64,000 nt of DNA. Source: Clostridium sp. KNHs205 (GTDB lineage Bacteria > Bacillota > Clostridia > Lachnospirales > Lachnospiraceae). The notes below the pieces were generated by a model. The model did not search any database and was not told the DNA's origin. It worked only from the letters and a program-made list of their open reading frames with translations. Every line of letters starts with the position of its first letter. Positions within the stretch are counted from its first letter, which is position 1. Positions 1 to 10,191 of this stretch are shown one piece after another. The stretch is from the NCBI RefSeq assembly GCF_000702945.1, contig NZ_JNLE01000003.1:2341501-2405500 (forward strand), in the 5' to 3' direction. A program made the translations under genes and the position numbers.

Positions 1-677
1 AATTTCTAATGGATAGTTACATTACAATTTTATTTAAGAATAATTTTTTTCTATATTTTAAAAATAGCTTGATATTAACCTTATTTGGAACTGTAGGTTG
101 TATACTGCTCTCTTCTATGGCGGCTTATGGAATAGCAAGATATCAATTTAAGGGGAAAGCTTTTATCACCAGTTATTTTTTAGTAGGATTGATGGTACCG
201 GTTCAGGTAAGTGTCCTTCCGATTTTTCTGATGTTAAAAAAGGTTGGTCTGCTAAACCATCTTATGGGATTAATCCTTATATATATTTCTGGTATATCCA
301 TGTCATGTTTCATATTCCAGAAGTTTTTTAAGACTATTCCGGTTGCACTGGAAGAATCTGCAAGGCTGGACGGTGCAGGAGATTTTAAAATTTTCTTCAG
401 GATAATTTATCCTATCAGTAAACCTGTACTCTTTACAATGGCACTGATTACGGGGATTGGACAATGGAATGATTTTTACATGCCTATGGTATTTTTAGGC
501 GGCGAAAATGTAAAGTCGTTAACCTTAGCAATCTATCAATACATCGGTCAGTTTACCAGATATATGAACGAATCAATGGCTGCAGTTGTTATTACCTTAA
601 TTCCTATCATTATCATTTATTTTCTCTTCTCAACGCAGATTGTGGAAGGATTGACCGGTGGTGCAGTAAAAGGATAA
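1..677 (+). CDS. Sugar ABC transporter permease, MalG type (5' end outside window)
   Basis: Inner subunit of a CUT1-type carbohydrate ABC importer. The frame is open to the left edge; the first ATG (position 9) is internal, because MalG-type permeases are usually about 270-290 residues and only about 222 are present. Four or more hydrophobic segments are visible. The EAA loop that docks on the ATPase is seen as EESARLDGAGDF followed by FFRIIYPISKPVL, and the protein ends in the typical TGGAVKG. The GH78 gene follows 73 bp downstream on the same strand, suggesting the transporter feeds that enzyme. The partner permease and binding protein must lie upstream. Confidence 0.93.
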   Translation, partial: FLMDSYITILFKNNFFLYFKNSLILTLFGTVGCILLSSMAAYGIARYQFKGKAFITSYFLVGLMVPVQVSVLPIFLMLKKVGLLNHLMGLILIYISGISMSCFIFQKFFKTIPVALEESARLDGAGDFKIFFRIIYPISKPVLFTMALITGIGQWNDFYMPMVFLGGENVKSLTLAIYQYIGQFTRYMNESMAAVVITLIPIIIIYFLFSTQIVEGLTGGAVKG

Positions 678-750
678 CTAATTTTAGTCCATGGGGTATC
701 TAAGATTTATCTATATAGTAATGGATTAAAAAAGAAAGTGAGCGAAAACA

Positions 751-3093
751 TTGTTTAATATTGATAAAATGAATTGGATTTGGGTTCCTGGTTGGAATGC
801 TGAGGATAAAGAAATTCCCAAAATCGTTTATTTCAGAAAAAAAATAAAAATAGATAAGGTACCATCAGAATTAAAAATAAACATCTCTGCTGATTCCAGG
901 TATAAACTGTATATAAATAAGCAATTGATTGAAATTGGTCCCAGTAAAGGAGATCGATTAATATGGTATTATGATACGGTTGATATAGCACCGTATTTAA
1001 ATGAAGGGATTAACATACTGGCTGTCATTGTTCTCCGTTATCCGTTAGATCATAGGAAAGGAAATCATGGGATATATAGAACGGAAACACCGGGATTATT
1101 TCTTAACGGAGAGTACCGTGAGGAAAATGGAGAAATCGTTAATTTATCCTCAAATCAGACTTGGAAATGCCATAAAGAAACAAATATAGAGATTATTTCT
1201 GAATCGTCTGTTTTTGCTCCTCTTCAGATTTTGGAAGAAGCTACAGGAAATAAGGATTCCTTCGATTGGATGAGTAAAGATTTCTGCGACCTGAATTGGG
1301 AGAATGCTGTCATATATGATTCTTCTGCAATAAGTAAAGCCGTAAGTCCGGGAAATTTAACGGCTAGGACAATTCCATATATGAATAAAATTCCGAGAAA
1401 ATTTAAAGGTATTACTGTTATCAGACAGTCGGAATCAGATGAAAAAACCTGGAATCGCATGTTGTATGGCATGGGAGGTGTTGCAGTAAAAGCTAATACA
1501 GAAGAGATTATTGAAATCAATGCCGGGGAATTAATGACAGGTTTTCTGAAGCTGGCTGTGACAGGGGGTTCCGGTGCAACAATTCAGATATTGCAGTCAG
1601 AAGGATATGTACAGCCGGAAACATTTGAGAACTTACAATCTGATTTACCCAAAAAGGCAGACCGAATGGATGTAAAAAATGGCCATCTGCATGGTTTTAC
1701 AGATACGTATAAAGTATTAGGTCTTGGAAAAAAGGAGCAGGCAGAGGTTTATGAGCCGTTCTGGTTCCGAACATTCCGCTTTATTCAATTAAAAATAAAG
1801 ACATACAAAGAACCTTTATCAATTGAAAGCTTTGATTATTTAGAAACAGGATATCCTTTAGAAGTAAAGACCTGGGTAAAAACTTCTGATGAATCCTTGG
1901 CTAAAATTTGGGATATTAGTGAGAGAACACTAAGGAGATGTATGCATGAAACTTATGAAGACTGTCCATTTTATGAACAGCTTCAATATGCTATGGATAC
2001 CCGGTCTCAAATACTATATACTTTTATGGTATCCGCTGATGACAGACTGGCACGTAAATGCTATGATGATTTTAAGCGGTCACAAAGATATGACGGTATG
2101 ATTAACTGTTCCTATCCCAATTATGGACCCAATATTATACCAGGTTTTTCAATTTATTATATCCTTATGCTATATGATCATATGATGTATTTTGGAGATG
2201 AAAAATTAATTAAATATCATATGCCTACCGTTGACGGAATTCTTAATTATTTCGACAGAACTCTCACAGAGGAAGGCCTTGTTGGTAAAAATGGAGGTTT
2301 GAATTTAAAAGATGCTTATTGGTCTTTTATTGATTGGACCACACAATGGAAGGAGACAACAGGAGTTCCCAGAGCCATATTGGATGGTCCTATAACAATG
2401 GAAAGTTTTCTATATGCAATGGGACTGTCACATGCAGCAAAATTAGCTTCTTTTATTGGTAGGAATGGAATGGCAGAGGAATATAATGAACGGGCCGGAA
2501 AAGTGATTAATGCAGTAAAGACTTACTGTATGGGTACCAATGGTATGATTCAGGATGGACCAGGAATAGAGGAATATAGCCAGCATTGTCAGGTATTTGC
2601 TGTCTTGACAGATACGCTGGATATAGAAACAGGAAGTAAAAATATAATTGAGACGCTTAATCATAAACAGAATTATGCGCAGTGCTCAGTAGCAATGGCA
2701 TTTTATTTATATCGTGCCTTAGAAAAAGTCGGGTTGTATGAATATACAGATGGGCTATGGGATTTGTGGCGTGATATGTATAAAAGGAACCTGACTACAT
2801 GTGTGGAGGATGGTTTAGAAGAACGAAGTGATTGCCATGCCTGGGGAGCCCTGGCTCTCTATGAGCTTCCGGCAGCAGTTCTTGGAGTGCGTCCGGCAGC
2901 ACCGGGATTTAAAGAGATAGAGATTAAACCGGTAGCCGGTTATCTTGATTGGGCAGAAGGTGAAGTTTTTACACCAGGGGGAATTGTAAAGGTTAAATGG
3001 AAAAAGGTTGACCAAAACATTGTAATCGATTATGAATTAAGACAGGACAACAGTTCAGTAAATTATAATAAATCCAATAAAATTTATCTATAA
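751..3093 (+). CDS. GH78-type alpha-L-rhamnosidase-like hydrolase
   Basis: Predicted to remove terminal alpha-L-rhamnose from oligosaccharides in the cytoplasm (no signal peptide). The N-terminal half is beta-rich with a lectin-like region (ADSRYKLYINK, GMGGVAVKANTEE). The (alpha/alpha)6-barrel half starts near residue 375. Its active-site segment reads EDCPFYEQLQYAMDTR, keeping Asp404, Glu409 and Asp416 of the usual DCPxRExxxWxGD signature although the surrounding residues differ, so substrate may differ from classic rhamnosidases. I chose the TTG at 751: a purine-rich site (GAAAGTGAG) lies about 8 bp upstream, while the ATG at 769 has none. Probably cotranscribed with the preceding permease; a strong terminator follows. 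Confidence 0.85.
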   Translation: MFNIDKMNWIWVPGWNAEDKEIPKIVYFRKKIKIDKVPSELKINISADSRYKLYINKQLIEIGPSKGDRLIWYYDTVDIAPYLNEGINILAVIVLRYPLDHRKGNHGIYRTETPGLFLNGEYREENGEIVNLSSNQTWKCHKETNIEIISESSVFAPLQILEEATGNKDSFDWMSKDFCDLNWENAVIYDSSAISKAVSPGNLTARTIPYMNKIPRKFKGITVIRQSESDEKTWNRMLYGMGGVAVKANTEEIIEINAGELMTGFLKLAVTGGSGATIQILQSEGYVQPETFENLQSDLPKKADRMDVKNGHLHGFTDTYKVLGLGKKEQAEVYEPFWFRTFRFIQLKIKTYKEPLSIESFDYLETGYPLEVKTWVKTSDESLAKIWDISERTLRRCMHETYEDCPFYEQLQYAMDTRSQILYTFMVSADDRLARKCYDDFKRSQRYDGMINCSYPNYGPNIIPGFSIYYILMLYDHMMYFGDEKLIKYHMPTVDGILNYFDRTLTEEGLVGKNGGLNLKDAYWSFIDWTTQWKETTGVPRAILDGPITMESFLYAMGLSHAAKLASFIGRNGMAEEYNERAGKVINAVKTYCMGTNGMIQDGPGIEEYSQHCQVFAVLTDTLDIETGSKNIIETLNHKQNYAQCSVAMAFYLYRALEKVGLYEYTDGLWDLWRDMYKRNLTTCVEDGLEERSDCHAWGALALYELPAAVLGVRPAAPGFKEIEIKPVAGYLDWAEGEVFTPGGIVKVKWKKVDQNIVIDYELRQDNSSVNYNKSNKIYL

Positions 3094-3195
3094 AATTGAG
3101 GTGTTCAATTTATTTTTTCACGAATTATTATAATTTTGATATACAAATTGTACAAGGTGGTAATTGGTTAGAAATAAGAATATGCTTGCAGTTTT

Positions 3196-3247
3196 AAAAA
3201 GGGCTTATGCAAAACAGATAAAGAACTGTTTTGCATAAGCCCTTTTT
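3196..3247 (+). terminator. Strong intrinsic terminator, possibly bidirectional
   Basis: Perfect 22-bp stem: 3196-3217 pairs with 3226-3247 around an 8-nt loop. The stem begins with five A and ends with five T, so it can act on both strands. It closes the permease-GH78 operon about 100 bp after the stop. Confidence 0.93.
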
Positions 3248-3397
3248 GCAGTTTGCGGATTAATACTATAACAGAATAAAATAGCACTCTTATGAAATAG
3301 GAAAGATGGATGAAGCATATTTAGTGAAAGAAAATAGCATAAGATATTTTATTTAAAAACAATATTACAATTAATATAACAATATTACAATACTGTC

Positions 3398-3426
3398 TTG
3401 AGACGACGGTATAAACTATATATAAA
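3398..3426 (+). promoter_or_regulatory. Sigma-A promoter of the GH3-GPH-GH78 operon
   Basis: TTGAGA (3398-3403) and TATAAA (3421-3426) are separated by 17 bp, close to the vegetative consensus. A start near 3433 would give a leader of about 160 nt before the GH3 gene. Confidence 0.7.
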
Positions 3427-3445
3427 ACAGAATAAGACAGGGAGG

Positions 3446-3580
3446 ATGAAAAATAAATTTTTCAACCGCAAGTTTGTGCTTGCGCACCACAAACTTGGTA
3501 TGCGCAAGAATAGAGGTTAGGTTGAAAAAACAAGAGCAGTTTTTTCAACCTCCTGATTTGCATGTGTGCTAAAGCACACA
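3446..3580 (+). promoter_or_regulatory. Highly structured 5' leader with overlapping inverted repeats
   Basis: Stem A pairs 3469-3478 with 3488-3497 (10 bp). Its loop, CTTGCGCA (3479-3486), is complementary to 3501-3508, allowing a pseudoknot or an alternative hairpin. Stem B pairs 3520-3531 with 3539-3550 (12 bp), and its 5' arm can instead pair with TTTTTCAACC at 3458-3467. A third hairpin, TGTGCT/AGCACA, ends just before the GH3 ribosome site. A 24-codon frame (3446-3520) runs through it, but its ATG touches the GGGAGG directly. Mutually exclusive pairings suggest attenuation or a structured RNA; a small repetitive element is the alternative. Confidence 0.5.
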
Positions 3581-3593
3581 GATGGGAGTGAAT

Positions 3594-6020
3594 ATGAAAA
3601 ATATAACAAGGAAGATTACGGAACTGACATTGGAAGAAAAAGCTTCCCTTCTTGAGGGGACAAAATCTTGGAACACCAATGAAGTTCCAAGACTTAAGAT
3701 ACCACCCCTATTTCTTACAGATGGTCCTCATGGTTTGCGAAAAGTCAGGAAGGCAACGGGAGGTTTTGGAGTTTCTGACAATGAACACTCCACCGCTTTT
3801 CCTACCTCAGCAACGGTTGCCTCTTCCTGGAATACAGAAAATATTTACCGTATGGGTAGAGCTATTGCAGTAGAATGTGCGGCAGCTAAAGTAAATGTAT
3901 TGCTTGCACCAGGGGTAAACATAAAGAGAAGTCCCCTCTGCGGCAGGAATTTTGAATACTTTTCAGAGGACCCCCTTGTGTCCGGTGCCTTTGGAGCGGC
4001 TTTTGTAAATGGAGTGCAAAGTATGGGAGTCGGCTGCAGTGTAAAACATTTTGCAGCCAACTCCAATGAGAATTACCGTTTTATCGGAGATAGCATAGTA
4101 GATGAAAGGGCATTCAGAGAAATCTATCTGAGAGCTTTTGAAAGAGTAGTGAAAGAAGCAAAACCCTATACTCTCATGTGCTCCTATAACCAGGTTAACG
4201 GTACCTTTGCTTCACAGAATAAGCTGCTGCTGACGGATATTCTAAGGGGGGAGTGGGAATTCGACGGTCTGGTAATGACAGATTGGGGTGCTACCTGTAA
4301 CCGGGTGGAAGGTGTTCTCGCAGGCTGTGATTTAGATATGCCGGGTGATGTATATTATAATAAAAATTCTATTGTTGAAGCTGTCCAAAAAGGTGAAATA
4401 CCCATGGAAAACCTGGATCTTGCAGTAAACAGAGTCTTGAATCTGATAGAGAAATGCAAGGAGAGTGAACCGGCTGCTTATGACTTTTTAAAAGAAAATG
4501 CAGTTTTGTCCTGTGACATTGCCAAGGATAGCGCTGTACTGTTGAAAAACGATGGACTACTCCCTCTAACAGGAAAAGAGAAACTGTTGATAGTGGGGGA
4601 AATGTTTGAGAAAATGCGTTACCAGGGAGCGGGTTCTTCACTTATTAATCCGCCGGAGGTTATAACCCCCCAAAATGCTTTTGACAAAAGAGGAATTTCC
4701 TACACCTATAAAAAGGGTTACAGATGCTTTTATACTGAACGCAGCAAAGAATTAGAACAAGCCGCACTTCATGCGGCAGACAACGCGGATACAGTGTTGT
4801 TTTTCGGAGGTCTTACAGACTTTGAGGAGAGCGAAGGTTTTGACAGAGAGCACTTAAGAATGGGAGCCAATCAGGCGGAATTGCTAAAGGCTCTCATAGC
4901 AGCCGGAAAAAAAGTTATTCTTATTCTATATGCAGGAGCGCCTGTGGAACTTCCTTTTTATGACGGGTTATCAGCCTTGCTGAATATGTATCTGCCCGGC
5001 ATGTACGGAGGAGAAGCTACAGCTGCGCTGCTGTATGGTGAGACGACACCTTCCGGTAAGCTTGCTGAAAGCTGGACATTGAGTGTTCAGGATACAAGCT
5101 GTTCTGCGGATTACAACCTCGGACCGGTATCCAGGTATTATGAAAGCATCTATGTAGGGTACCGCTATTATGACAAGGCTGGAACAAAGCTTCGTTTTCC
5201 ATTCGGTTACGGATTATCCTATACGACTTTTCAGTATGAGAAAATAAAAATAGAAGAAGATAACAGGAAAGTAACTGTTCATGCTGATATTACCAACAAT
5301 GGAAATATAGCTGGGTCTGAAATTGTACAGCTATATGTTAAAAACAATAGCAGTAAGGTTTTTAAAGCAGAAAAAGAACTGCGCGGTTTTACTAAGGTGT
5401 TTTTACAGCCGGGAGAGACAAAAGCAATAGAGATATGCTTTGACAAAAAGGACTTATCCTATTGGAATGTTAAAAAGCACTGCTGGATACTGGAAAATGG
5501 AAACTATGAAATCCTCCTTGCAGCCTCTTCTGCTGATATCAGGCTTAGGGCAGAGCTTACGGTAAAGGAAGGAACAGAAGAGGAATCACCTTATGCAAAA
5601 GATGTAGAAGCAGCCTATCACATACCGCCTAAGGAAATACCGGGATGTTTTAATAAGCTTACGGGTGTGGAGCAAACGGATGTGCCTTTTGGCAGTACTT
5701 TGACACTGGAATCTTCGTTAAAGGAATTTAAACGAACTTTCATGGGGAAGTTTCTTTATAAGGCTGTTATGGGGGTTATTCAAAAGGAGTATAAAAAAGC
5801 ACTGAAAATGCCAGATTCCCTGGAACGTGATACAAGACTTAAAAATTCCTATTTTGTTGTAAGAATGATGCCGTCTAATTCCCTGCGTTCCATGTGTATG
5901 TCCTCAAGCGGTCAGTTTACCTACAATATCGCAGCTGGATTTGTCGAAATGGCAAATGGTCATTTTTTACGCGGATTAAAGATGTTTCTAAAAAGCAATA
6001 AGAAGAACAAGTCAAGCTAG
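3594..6020 (+). CDS. GH3 beta-glucosidase family glycoside hydrolase
   Basis: Cytoplasmic exo-acting enzyme, probably releasing beta-linked glucose or a related sugar from imported oligosaccharides. Domains in order: GH3 N-terminal TIM barrel (about 1-300; LTDGPHGLRK, KHFAANSNE, nucleophile Asp230 in LVMTDWGA), GH3 C-terminal alpha/beta domain (to about 530), and a fibronectin-III-like domain (about 560-650). A further tail of about 140 residues follows, beyond the classical three-domain length. The ATG at 3594 is chosen because GGGAG lies 5 bp upstream; the in-frame ATG at 3582 has no ribosome site and sits in a leader hairpin. First gene of an operon with the symporter (27-bp gap). Confidence 0.93.
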   Translation: MKNITRKITELTLEEKASLLEGTKSWNTNEVPRLKIPPLFLTDGPHGLRKVRKATGGFGVSDNEHSTAFPTSATVASSWNTENIYRMGRAIAVECAAAKVNVLLAPGVNIKRSPLCGRNFEYFSEDPLVSGAFGAAFVNGVQSMGVGCSVKHFAANSNENYRFIGDSIVDERAFREIYLRAFERVVKEAKPYTLMCSYNQVNGTFASQNKLLLTDILRGEWEFDGLVMTDWGATCNRVEGVLAGCDLDMPGDVYYNKNSIVEAVQKGEIPMENLDLAVNRVLNLIEKCKESEPAAYDFLKENAVLSCDIAKDSAVLLKNDGLLPLTGKEKLLIVGEMFEKMRYQGAGSSLINPPEVITPQNAFDKRGISYTYKKGYRCFYTERSKELEQAALHAADNADTVLFFGGLTDFEESEGFDREHLRMGANQAELLKALIAAGKKVILILYAGAPVELPFYDGLSALLNMYLPGMYGGEATAALLYGETTPSGKLAESWTLSVQDTSCSADYNLGPVSRYYESIYVGYRYYDKAGTKLRFPFGYGLSYTTFQYEKIKIEEDNRKVTVHADITNNGNIAGSEIVQLYVKNNSSKVFKAEKELRGFTKVFLQPGETKAIEICFDKKDLSYWNVKKHCWILENGNYEILLAASSADIRLRAELTVKEGTEEESPYAKDVEAAYHIPPKEIPGCFNKLTGVEQTDVPFGSTLTLESSLKEFKRTFMGKFLYKAVMGVIQKEYKKALKMPDSLERDTRLKNSYFVVRMMPSNSLRSMCMSSSGQFTYNIAAGFVEMANGHFLRGLKMFLKSNKKNKSS

Positions 6021-6047
6021 AATATTCGGAAAAGAGGTTAAGAGAAC

Positions 6048-7499
6048 ATGAGAGAACTCTTACAAAGGAAAGTTTTTGATTCCCGTATTAAGTCACAGGA
6101 TACTACCGGAAAAGAAAGATGGTTGGGATATCTGTTTGGTCCTGCCGGTGCCCTGCTCTTGAATGCCGTACTGGCAACCTATTTAAATGTTTATTATACA
6201 GATGTACTGGATCTGACCCATTTCTGGGGAGGAGCATTTCTGGTGGTATTTCCCATTGTGTCAAAGATTATCGATGCATTTATCAATATATTAATGGGCT
6301 ACATCATAGACCGGACCAGGACAAAGCAAGGAAAGGCAAGACCATGGCTTTTACTGTCAGCTCCTTTTCTGACACTTTCAGGTATCCTTTTGTTTGCCGT
6401 ACCCAATGCCAGCAGTACGGTGCAGGTAATATGGGTAATGCTTTCCTATAACCTTTACTATTCCTTTGCCTTTACCATATATAACATGAGTCATAACCTA
6501 ATGGTTCCGCTCTCTACCAGAGATACCCTGCAGAGGGGGAAATTATCCGTATTCAATCAGATTGCTACCATCATGATGAGCGGTATACTGGTAGCACTGG
6601 TATTCCCTATGATAATCATGCCTATGGTGGGACTGGACAAAGGACACTGGACAATCATTATGGGCTTGATATCAGCACTGGCACTTCCTTTAACGCTGAT
6701 GGAATATTACTTTACCAAGGAACGTGTAACGGAAGAGACCAAGGGATTAGTAGAGGAAAAGCTGCAGTTTAGAAAACAGTTAAAGGTTATCTTTACAGAC
6801 CGATTCATGCTGATTATCTTTGGATATTTCCTGCTTCAGATAACGGGTTCCACCATTAAGAACCTCGGACTGGTATATTATAGTAATTATGTCCTTGGTA
6901 CCTATAATGACGGTATCACCCAAATGATGTTATCGGTAATCGGTGAAATCCCTATGGGAATCGGTGTGTTTGCTGTCTGGCCCCTGGCAAAGAAATTCGG
7001 TAAGAGAAACATAACTCTTGCAGGCTTTGTACTATATGGCATAGGAAGTGGTATCTGCTGGCTATTTCCAATAAATATGACGATTGTTTTAATTGGACAA
7101 TTTATTAAGAATATTGGTGGGCTGCCCTGCGCTTATGTGTTTATGGCACTTTTTGCTGACACCCTGGATCATGTAGAATGGAAAGCAGGTTTTCGCTGTG
7201 ATGGAATTGCTATGTCCGTATACAATACCATAGCGGTTGCTATGAGTGGAATCTGTACCGGAATCTTTAACGGGCTTCTGTCTGCTGCGGGCTACATAGC
7301 ACCTTATCACGACGCAGCCGGGAAGCTGGTAGCAGTGCAGTCCCAGGGAGTTAAGAATGCTATCACTTTTTCTTTTGTAGGGTTTGAGACTCTGAGCAGC
7401 GTTGTAATTGTAATACTATTATTGTTTTTAAATGTTGAAAAAGATATTAACAGAAAACAAGCTGATATCAAAGCCAGAAGGGAGGAAAGACGATGTTAA
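6048..7499 (+). CDS. GPH family sugar:cation symporter (MelB/YicJ-like)
   Basis: Integral membrane secondary transporter taking up a glycoside with Na+ or H+. About 12 hydrophobic segments are visible. The motif [15 protein letters not shown] matches the conserved cytoplasmic loop of the glycoside-pentoside-hexuronide family, and the length (483 aa) is normal. It lies between a glucosidase and a rhamnosidase and overlaps the latter by 7 bp (ATGTTAA), so it probably imports the substrate both enzymes act on, such as a rhamnosyl-glucoside; that substrate is inference. Ribosome site AGAGG upstream. Confidence 0.92.
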   Translation: MRELLQRKVFDSRIKSQDTTGKERWLGYLFGPAGALLLNAVLATYLNVYYTDVLDLTHFWGGAFLVVFPIVSKIIDAFINILMGYIIDRTRTKQGKARPWLLLSAPFLTLSGILLFAVPNASSTVQVIWVMLSYNLYYSFAFTIYNMSHNLMVPLSTRDTLQRGKLSVFNQIATIMMSGILVALVFPMIIMPMVGLDKGHWTIIMGLISALALPLTLMEYYFTKERVTEETKGLVEEKLQFRKQLKVIFTDRFMLIIFGYFLLQITGSTIKNLGLVYYSNYVLGTYNDGITQMMLSVIGEIPMGIGVFAVWPLAKKFGKRNITLAGFVLYGIGSGICWLFPINMTIVLIGQFIKNIGGLPCAYVFMALFADTLDHVEWKAGFRCDGIAMSVYNTIAVAMSGICTGIFNGLLSAAGYIAPYHDAAGKLVAVQSQGVKNAITFSFVGFETLSSVVIVILLLFLNVEKDINRKQADIKARREERRC

Positions 7500-10033
7500 A
7501 AATAACGGCATTGAAAATGGAAGGTCTTACTAATGGGTGTATCACAGACAGAAGACCGAATATTTCTTTTTCTCTGGAGTCTGACAGGGAAGGGGAGCAT
7601 CTGGTAAAAGCTGTGATTACATCAGGCAGCTGGAGCTGTGAGACTGTGGACCAGGTAAATAATCTTTATGGAGGAGAGCTGCAACCCTTTACCAGATACG
7701 AGGTGTGGGTAGAGGCTGTGGGAAGCAGCGGTGAAACGACAAAGACTTCTGCTTTCTTTGAAACAGGAAGACTTCAAACCCCTTGGAAAGCAAAGTGGAT
7801 TACGGATTTAAGTTATGATTATCCGGAGAAGGTATCACCTGTGCCTATGACTTTCCGCAGCCGTTTTGCTATAAACAAGAGAATCAGGCGCGGGTGGGTA
7901 AATGCTACTGCATTTGGGGTATATGAACTTATGCTTAACGGCAGAAAGGTGGGAGAGGACTATTTTGCACCGGGATTTACCTCCTATGAGCATCAACTTC
8001 AATATCAGACCTATGATATTACGGACAGGTTAAAGTCGGATAATATTATTACTGTTGTAGTAGCAGGAGGCTGGGCGGCCGGTTCCTTCAACTATAAAAG
8101 AAAGAATAAAATCAGTGCCGACAGGCAAGCCTTACTATGTGAACTGCACATTGAGTACGAGGATGGTACGCGGCAGGTAATCGGTACGGATGAAAGCTGG
8201 CAGGTGACGGAAGACGGAAATTACCGGATGGCAGAATGGTATGACGGGGAAACCTATGATGCAACCGTTGATTTAGATACAGTCACCTGGAAGCAGGCTG
8301 ATGCAGCCAACCCACGAAGTAAACCGGAAATTCTTTCCCAATATGGCAGTCCGGTAAGGGTTCAAGAGATAAAAAAGCCGCAGAATATAACTTTGACCCC
8401 TTCTGGTGAAATCATCTATGACTTCGGACAGAATTTTGCAGGAGTGATATCTGCAAGACTGAAGGGAAAGAAAGGGCAGCAGATAATTTTCCGCCATGCC
8501 GAAGTACTGGTTAACGGAGAGCTATTTGTAAAATCCCTGCGTACCGCGAAAGCTACTGCAACCTATCACTGTCAGGACGGGGATCAAAGCTATTCGCCCA
8601 GGCTTACTTACATGGGCTTTCGGTATGTCGGAGTAACAGGAATAAAGAAGGAAGATATTGAGCTGACTGGATTGGTTCTACATTCTGATTTTGAAGAAAC
8701 CGGCAGTTTTACCTGCTCCAATGAGCTTATCAACAAACTTCAAAGCAATATCCGCTGGGGCGGTAAATCAAACTTTGTAGATATCCCCACAGATTGTCCA
8801 CAAAGAGACGAACGCCAGGGCTGGACGGGAGATTTTGCTGTATTTGCCCGCACTGCCTGCTATAATTTTGATATGGGACGTTTCATTGATAAATGGCTTC
8901 TGGACATGAGAGCGGAACAAGGTAAGGGAGGCGGTATCCCCATGGTTGTCCCAAGAGCCGGAGACAGCTGGCCTGCAATGGCGAATTCCTGCTGGGGAGA
9001 TAGCTGCATTCTGGTACCCTGGGCTGAATATCTGGCAAGAGGAGATTTAGGACTGTTAAAAAGACAGTATCCGTGTATGAAGAAATTCCTGAAAGCCGCA
9101 AAATGGTGGTCGGGCTTGCTGTCCGTTACACCGAATGGCCGGCTTATCTGGCGTTTTCCCTTTCACTTCGGTGACTGGTGTGCACCTGATGAAACAATCA
9201 ATCAGTGGCTAAAGAAGGGGAAATGGGTCGGAACGGCTTATTTTGCTAATTCCTGCGGTATTGTAGCTCAGATAGCGGAGCTTTTAGGAGAGAAGCGGGA
9301 GGCAGAGTACTATAAAAATCTCCGGTCAAGGATAATGAAAGCTTACTTTAAAGTATTTACCGATGGAAATGGAAGGCTTAAGAAGGAATTCCAGACTGCT
9401 TATGTTCTGCCGCTGCATTTTGATATGGCAGAAGGAGAGGAACAGAAAAAGCTGGCGGATAATCTGGTGAGGCTGGTGAAAGCTGCAGACAATCATCTAA
9501 CGACGGGATTTACCGGAACCCCCTATCTGCTGTTTGCGCTGTCGGATAACGGCTATAGTGAGACTGCCTATGATGTGCTCCTGCAGGAGGGGTGCCCCTC
9601 CTGGCTCTATGAAGTAAAAGCGGGAGGTACTACAATCTGGGAACGCTGGGATGCCTTGCGTCCGGATGGAACGGTTAATATCGGTGACCTGGCAGGTAAA
9701 AAATCCGAAGAGGAATCGGGAGGCGGTATGGTATCCTTCAATCACTACGCTAACGGTGCCGTAGGAGATTGGCTGTACCGGCGCATGGCGGGTATTGAGG
9801 CAATCAGTGGCGGTTATAAGAACTTTCGTATTGCACCGATACCCGATAAGAGAATTACCTGGGTTAAAGGCAGCGTTATCACACCTTATGGCAGGATTTC
9901 TTCTGACTGGAAGAACGAGGATAATCACTTTTCCATCACGGTAGAAGTTCCCGTATCAACACAATGTACCCTAATGCTGCCAAATGGTGAGGAGCATTGT
10001 CTTGCCAGCGGAAGTTACAGCTTTTCTTATTAA
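7493..10033 (+). CDS. GH78 alpha-L-rhamnosidase
   Basis: Hydrolyses terminal alpha-L-rhamnose; cytoplasmic, no signal peptide. The layout is that of classical bacterial alpha-L-rhamnosidases: N-terminal Ig-like domain (about 1-100), carbohydrate-binding beta domain (about 105-290), a further beta domain (about 295-400), (alpha/alpha)6 catalytic barrel, then a C-terminal beta domain. The canonical motif [14 protein letters not shown] is intact, with Asp434, general acid Glu440 and Asp447. GGAGG lies 7 bp before the ATG, inside the end of the symporter gene, so translation is probably coupled. Last gene of the three-gene operon. Confidence 0.95.
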   Translation: MLKITALKMEGLTNGCITDRRPNISFSLESDREGEHLVKAVITSGSWSCETVDQVNNLYGGELQPFTRYEVWVEAVGSSGETTKTSAFFETGRLQTPWKAKWITDLSYDYPEKVSPVPMTFRSRFAINKRIRRGWVNATAFGVYELMLNGRKVGEDYFAPGFTSYEHQLQYQTYDITDRLKSDNIITVVVAGGWAAGSFNYKRKNKISADRQALLCELHIEYEDGTRQVIGTDESWQVTEDGNYRMAEWYDGETYDATVDLDTVTWKQADAANPRSKPEILSQYGSPVRVQEIKKPQNITLTPSGEIIYDFGQNFAGVISARLKGKKGQQIIFRHAEVLVNGELFVKSLRTAKATATYHCQDGDQSYSPRLTYMGFRYVGVTGIKKEDIELTGLVLHSDFEETGSFTCSNELINKLQSNIRWGGKSNFVDIPTDCPQRDERQGWTGDFAVFARTACYNFDMGRFIDKWLLDMRAEQGKGGGIPMVVPRAGDSWPAMANSCWGDSCILVPWAEYLARGDLGLLKRQYPCMKKFLKAAKWWSGLLSVTPNGRLIWRFPFHFGDWCAPDETINQWLKKGKWVGTAYFANSCGIVAQIAELLGEKREAEYYKNLRSRIMKAYFKVFTDGNGRLKKEFQTAYVLPLHFDMAEGEEQKKLADNLVRLVKAADNHLTTGFTGTPYLLFALSDNGYSETAYDVLLQEGCPSWLYEVKAGGTTIWERWDALRPDGTVNIGDLAGKKSEEESGGGMVSFNHYANGAVGDWLYRRMAGIEAISGGYKNFRIAPIPDKRITWVKGSVITPYGRISSDWKNEDNHFSITVEVPVSTQCTLMLPNGEEHCLASGSYSFSY

Positions 10034-10053
10034 CTGTAAAGAATGTAATATTT

Positions 10054-10093
10054 CAGGTGGAGTATAAGAGGAATCTTTCGCTCCACCTGATTT
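10054..10093 (+). terminator. Hairpin after the rhamnosidase operon
   Basis: CAGGTGGAG (10054-10062) pairs with CTCCACCTG (10081-10089) and is followed by ATTTT. The T-run is short, so this is a moderate terminator. It lies between convergent genes. Confidence 0.6.
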
Positions 10094-10191
10094 TGAACTC
10101 GTCAAAAGCACGCAGATGAGAGATCCTTCTCACTATTTAACAGAAGTGCATATTTATAACCGACTTCGAACATCTATTACATGAGAAACAA

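Noticed and set aside
3446-3520. 24-codon leader peptide frame upstream of the GH3 gene
   Set aside because: Its ATG directly touches GGGAGG, leaving no spacing for the ribosome; the sequence is better explained by its hairpins. It is mentioned only within the leader entry.
9497-9928. 143-codon minus-strand ORF within the second rhamnosidase
   Set aside because: It lies wholly inside a gene with intact GH78 motifs, has no ribosome site and shows no family pattern.
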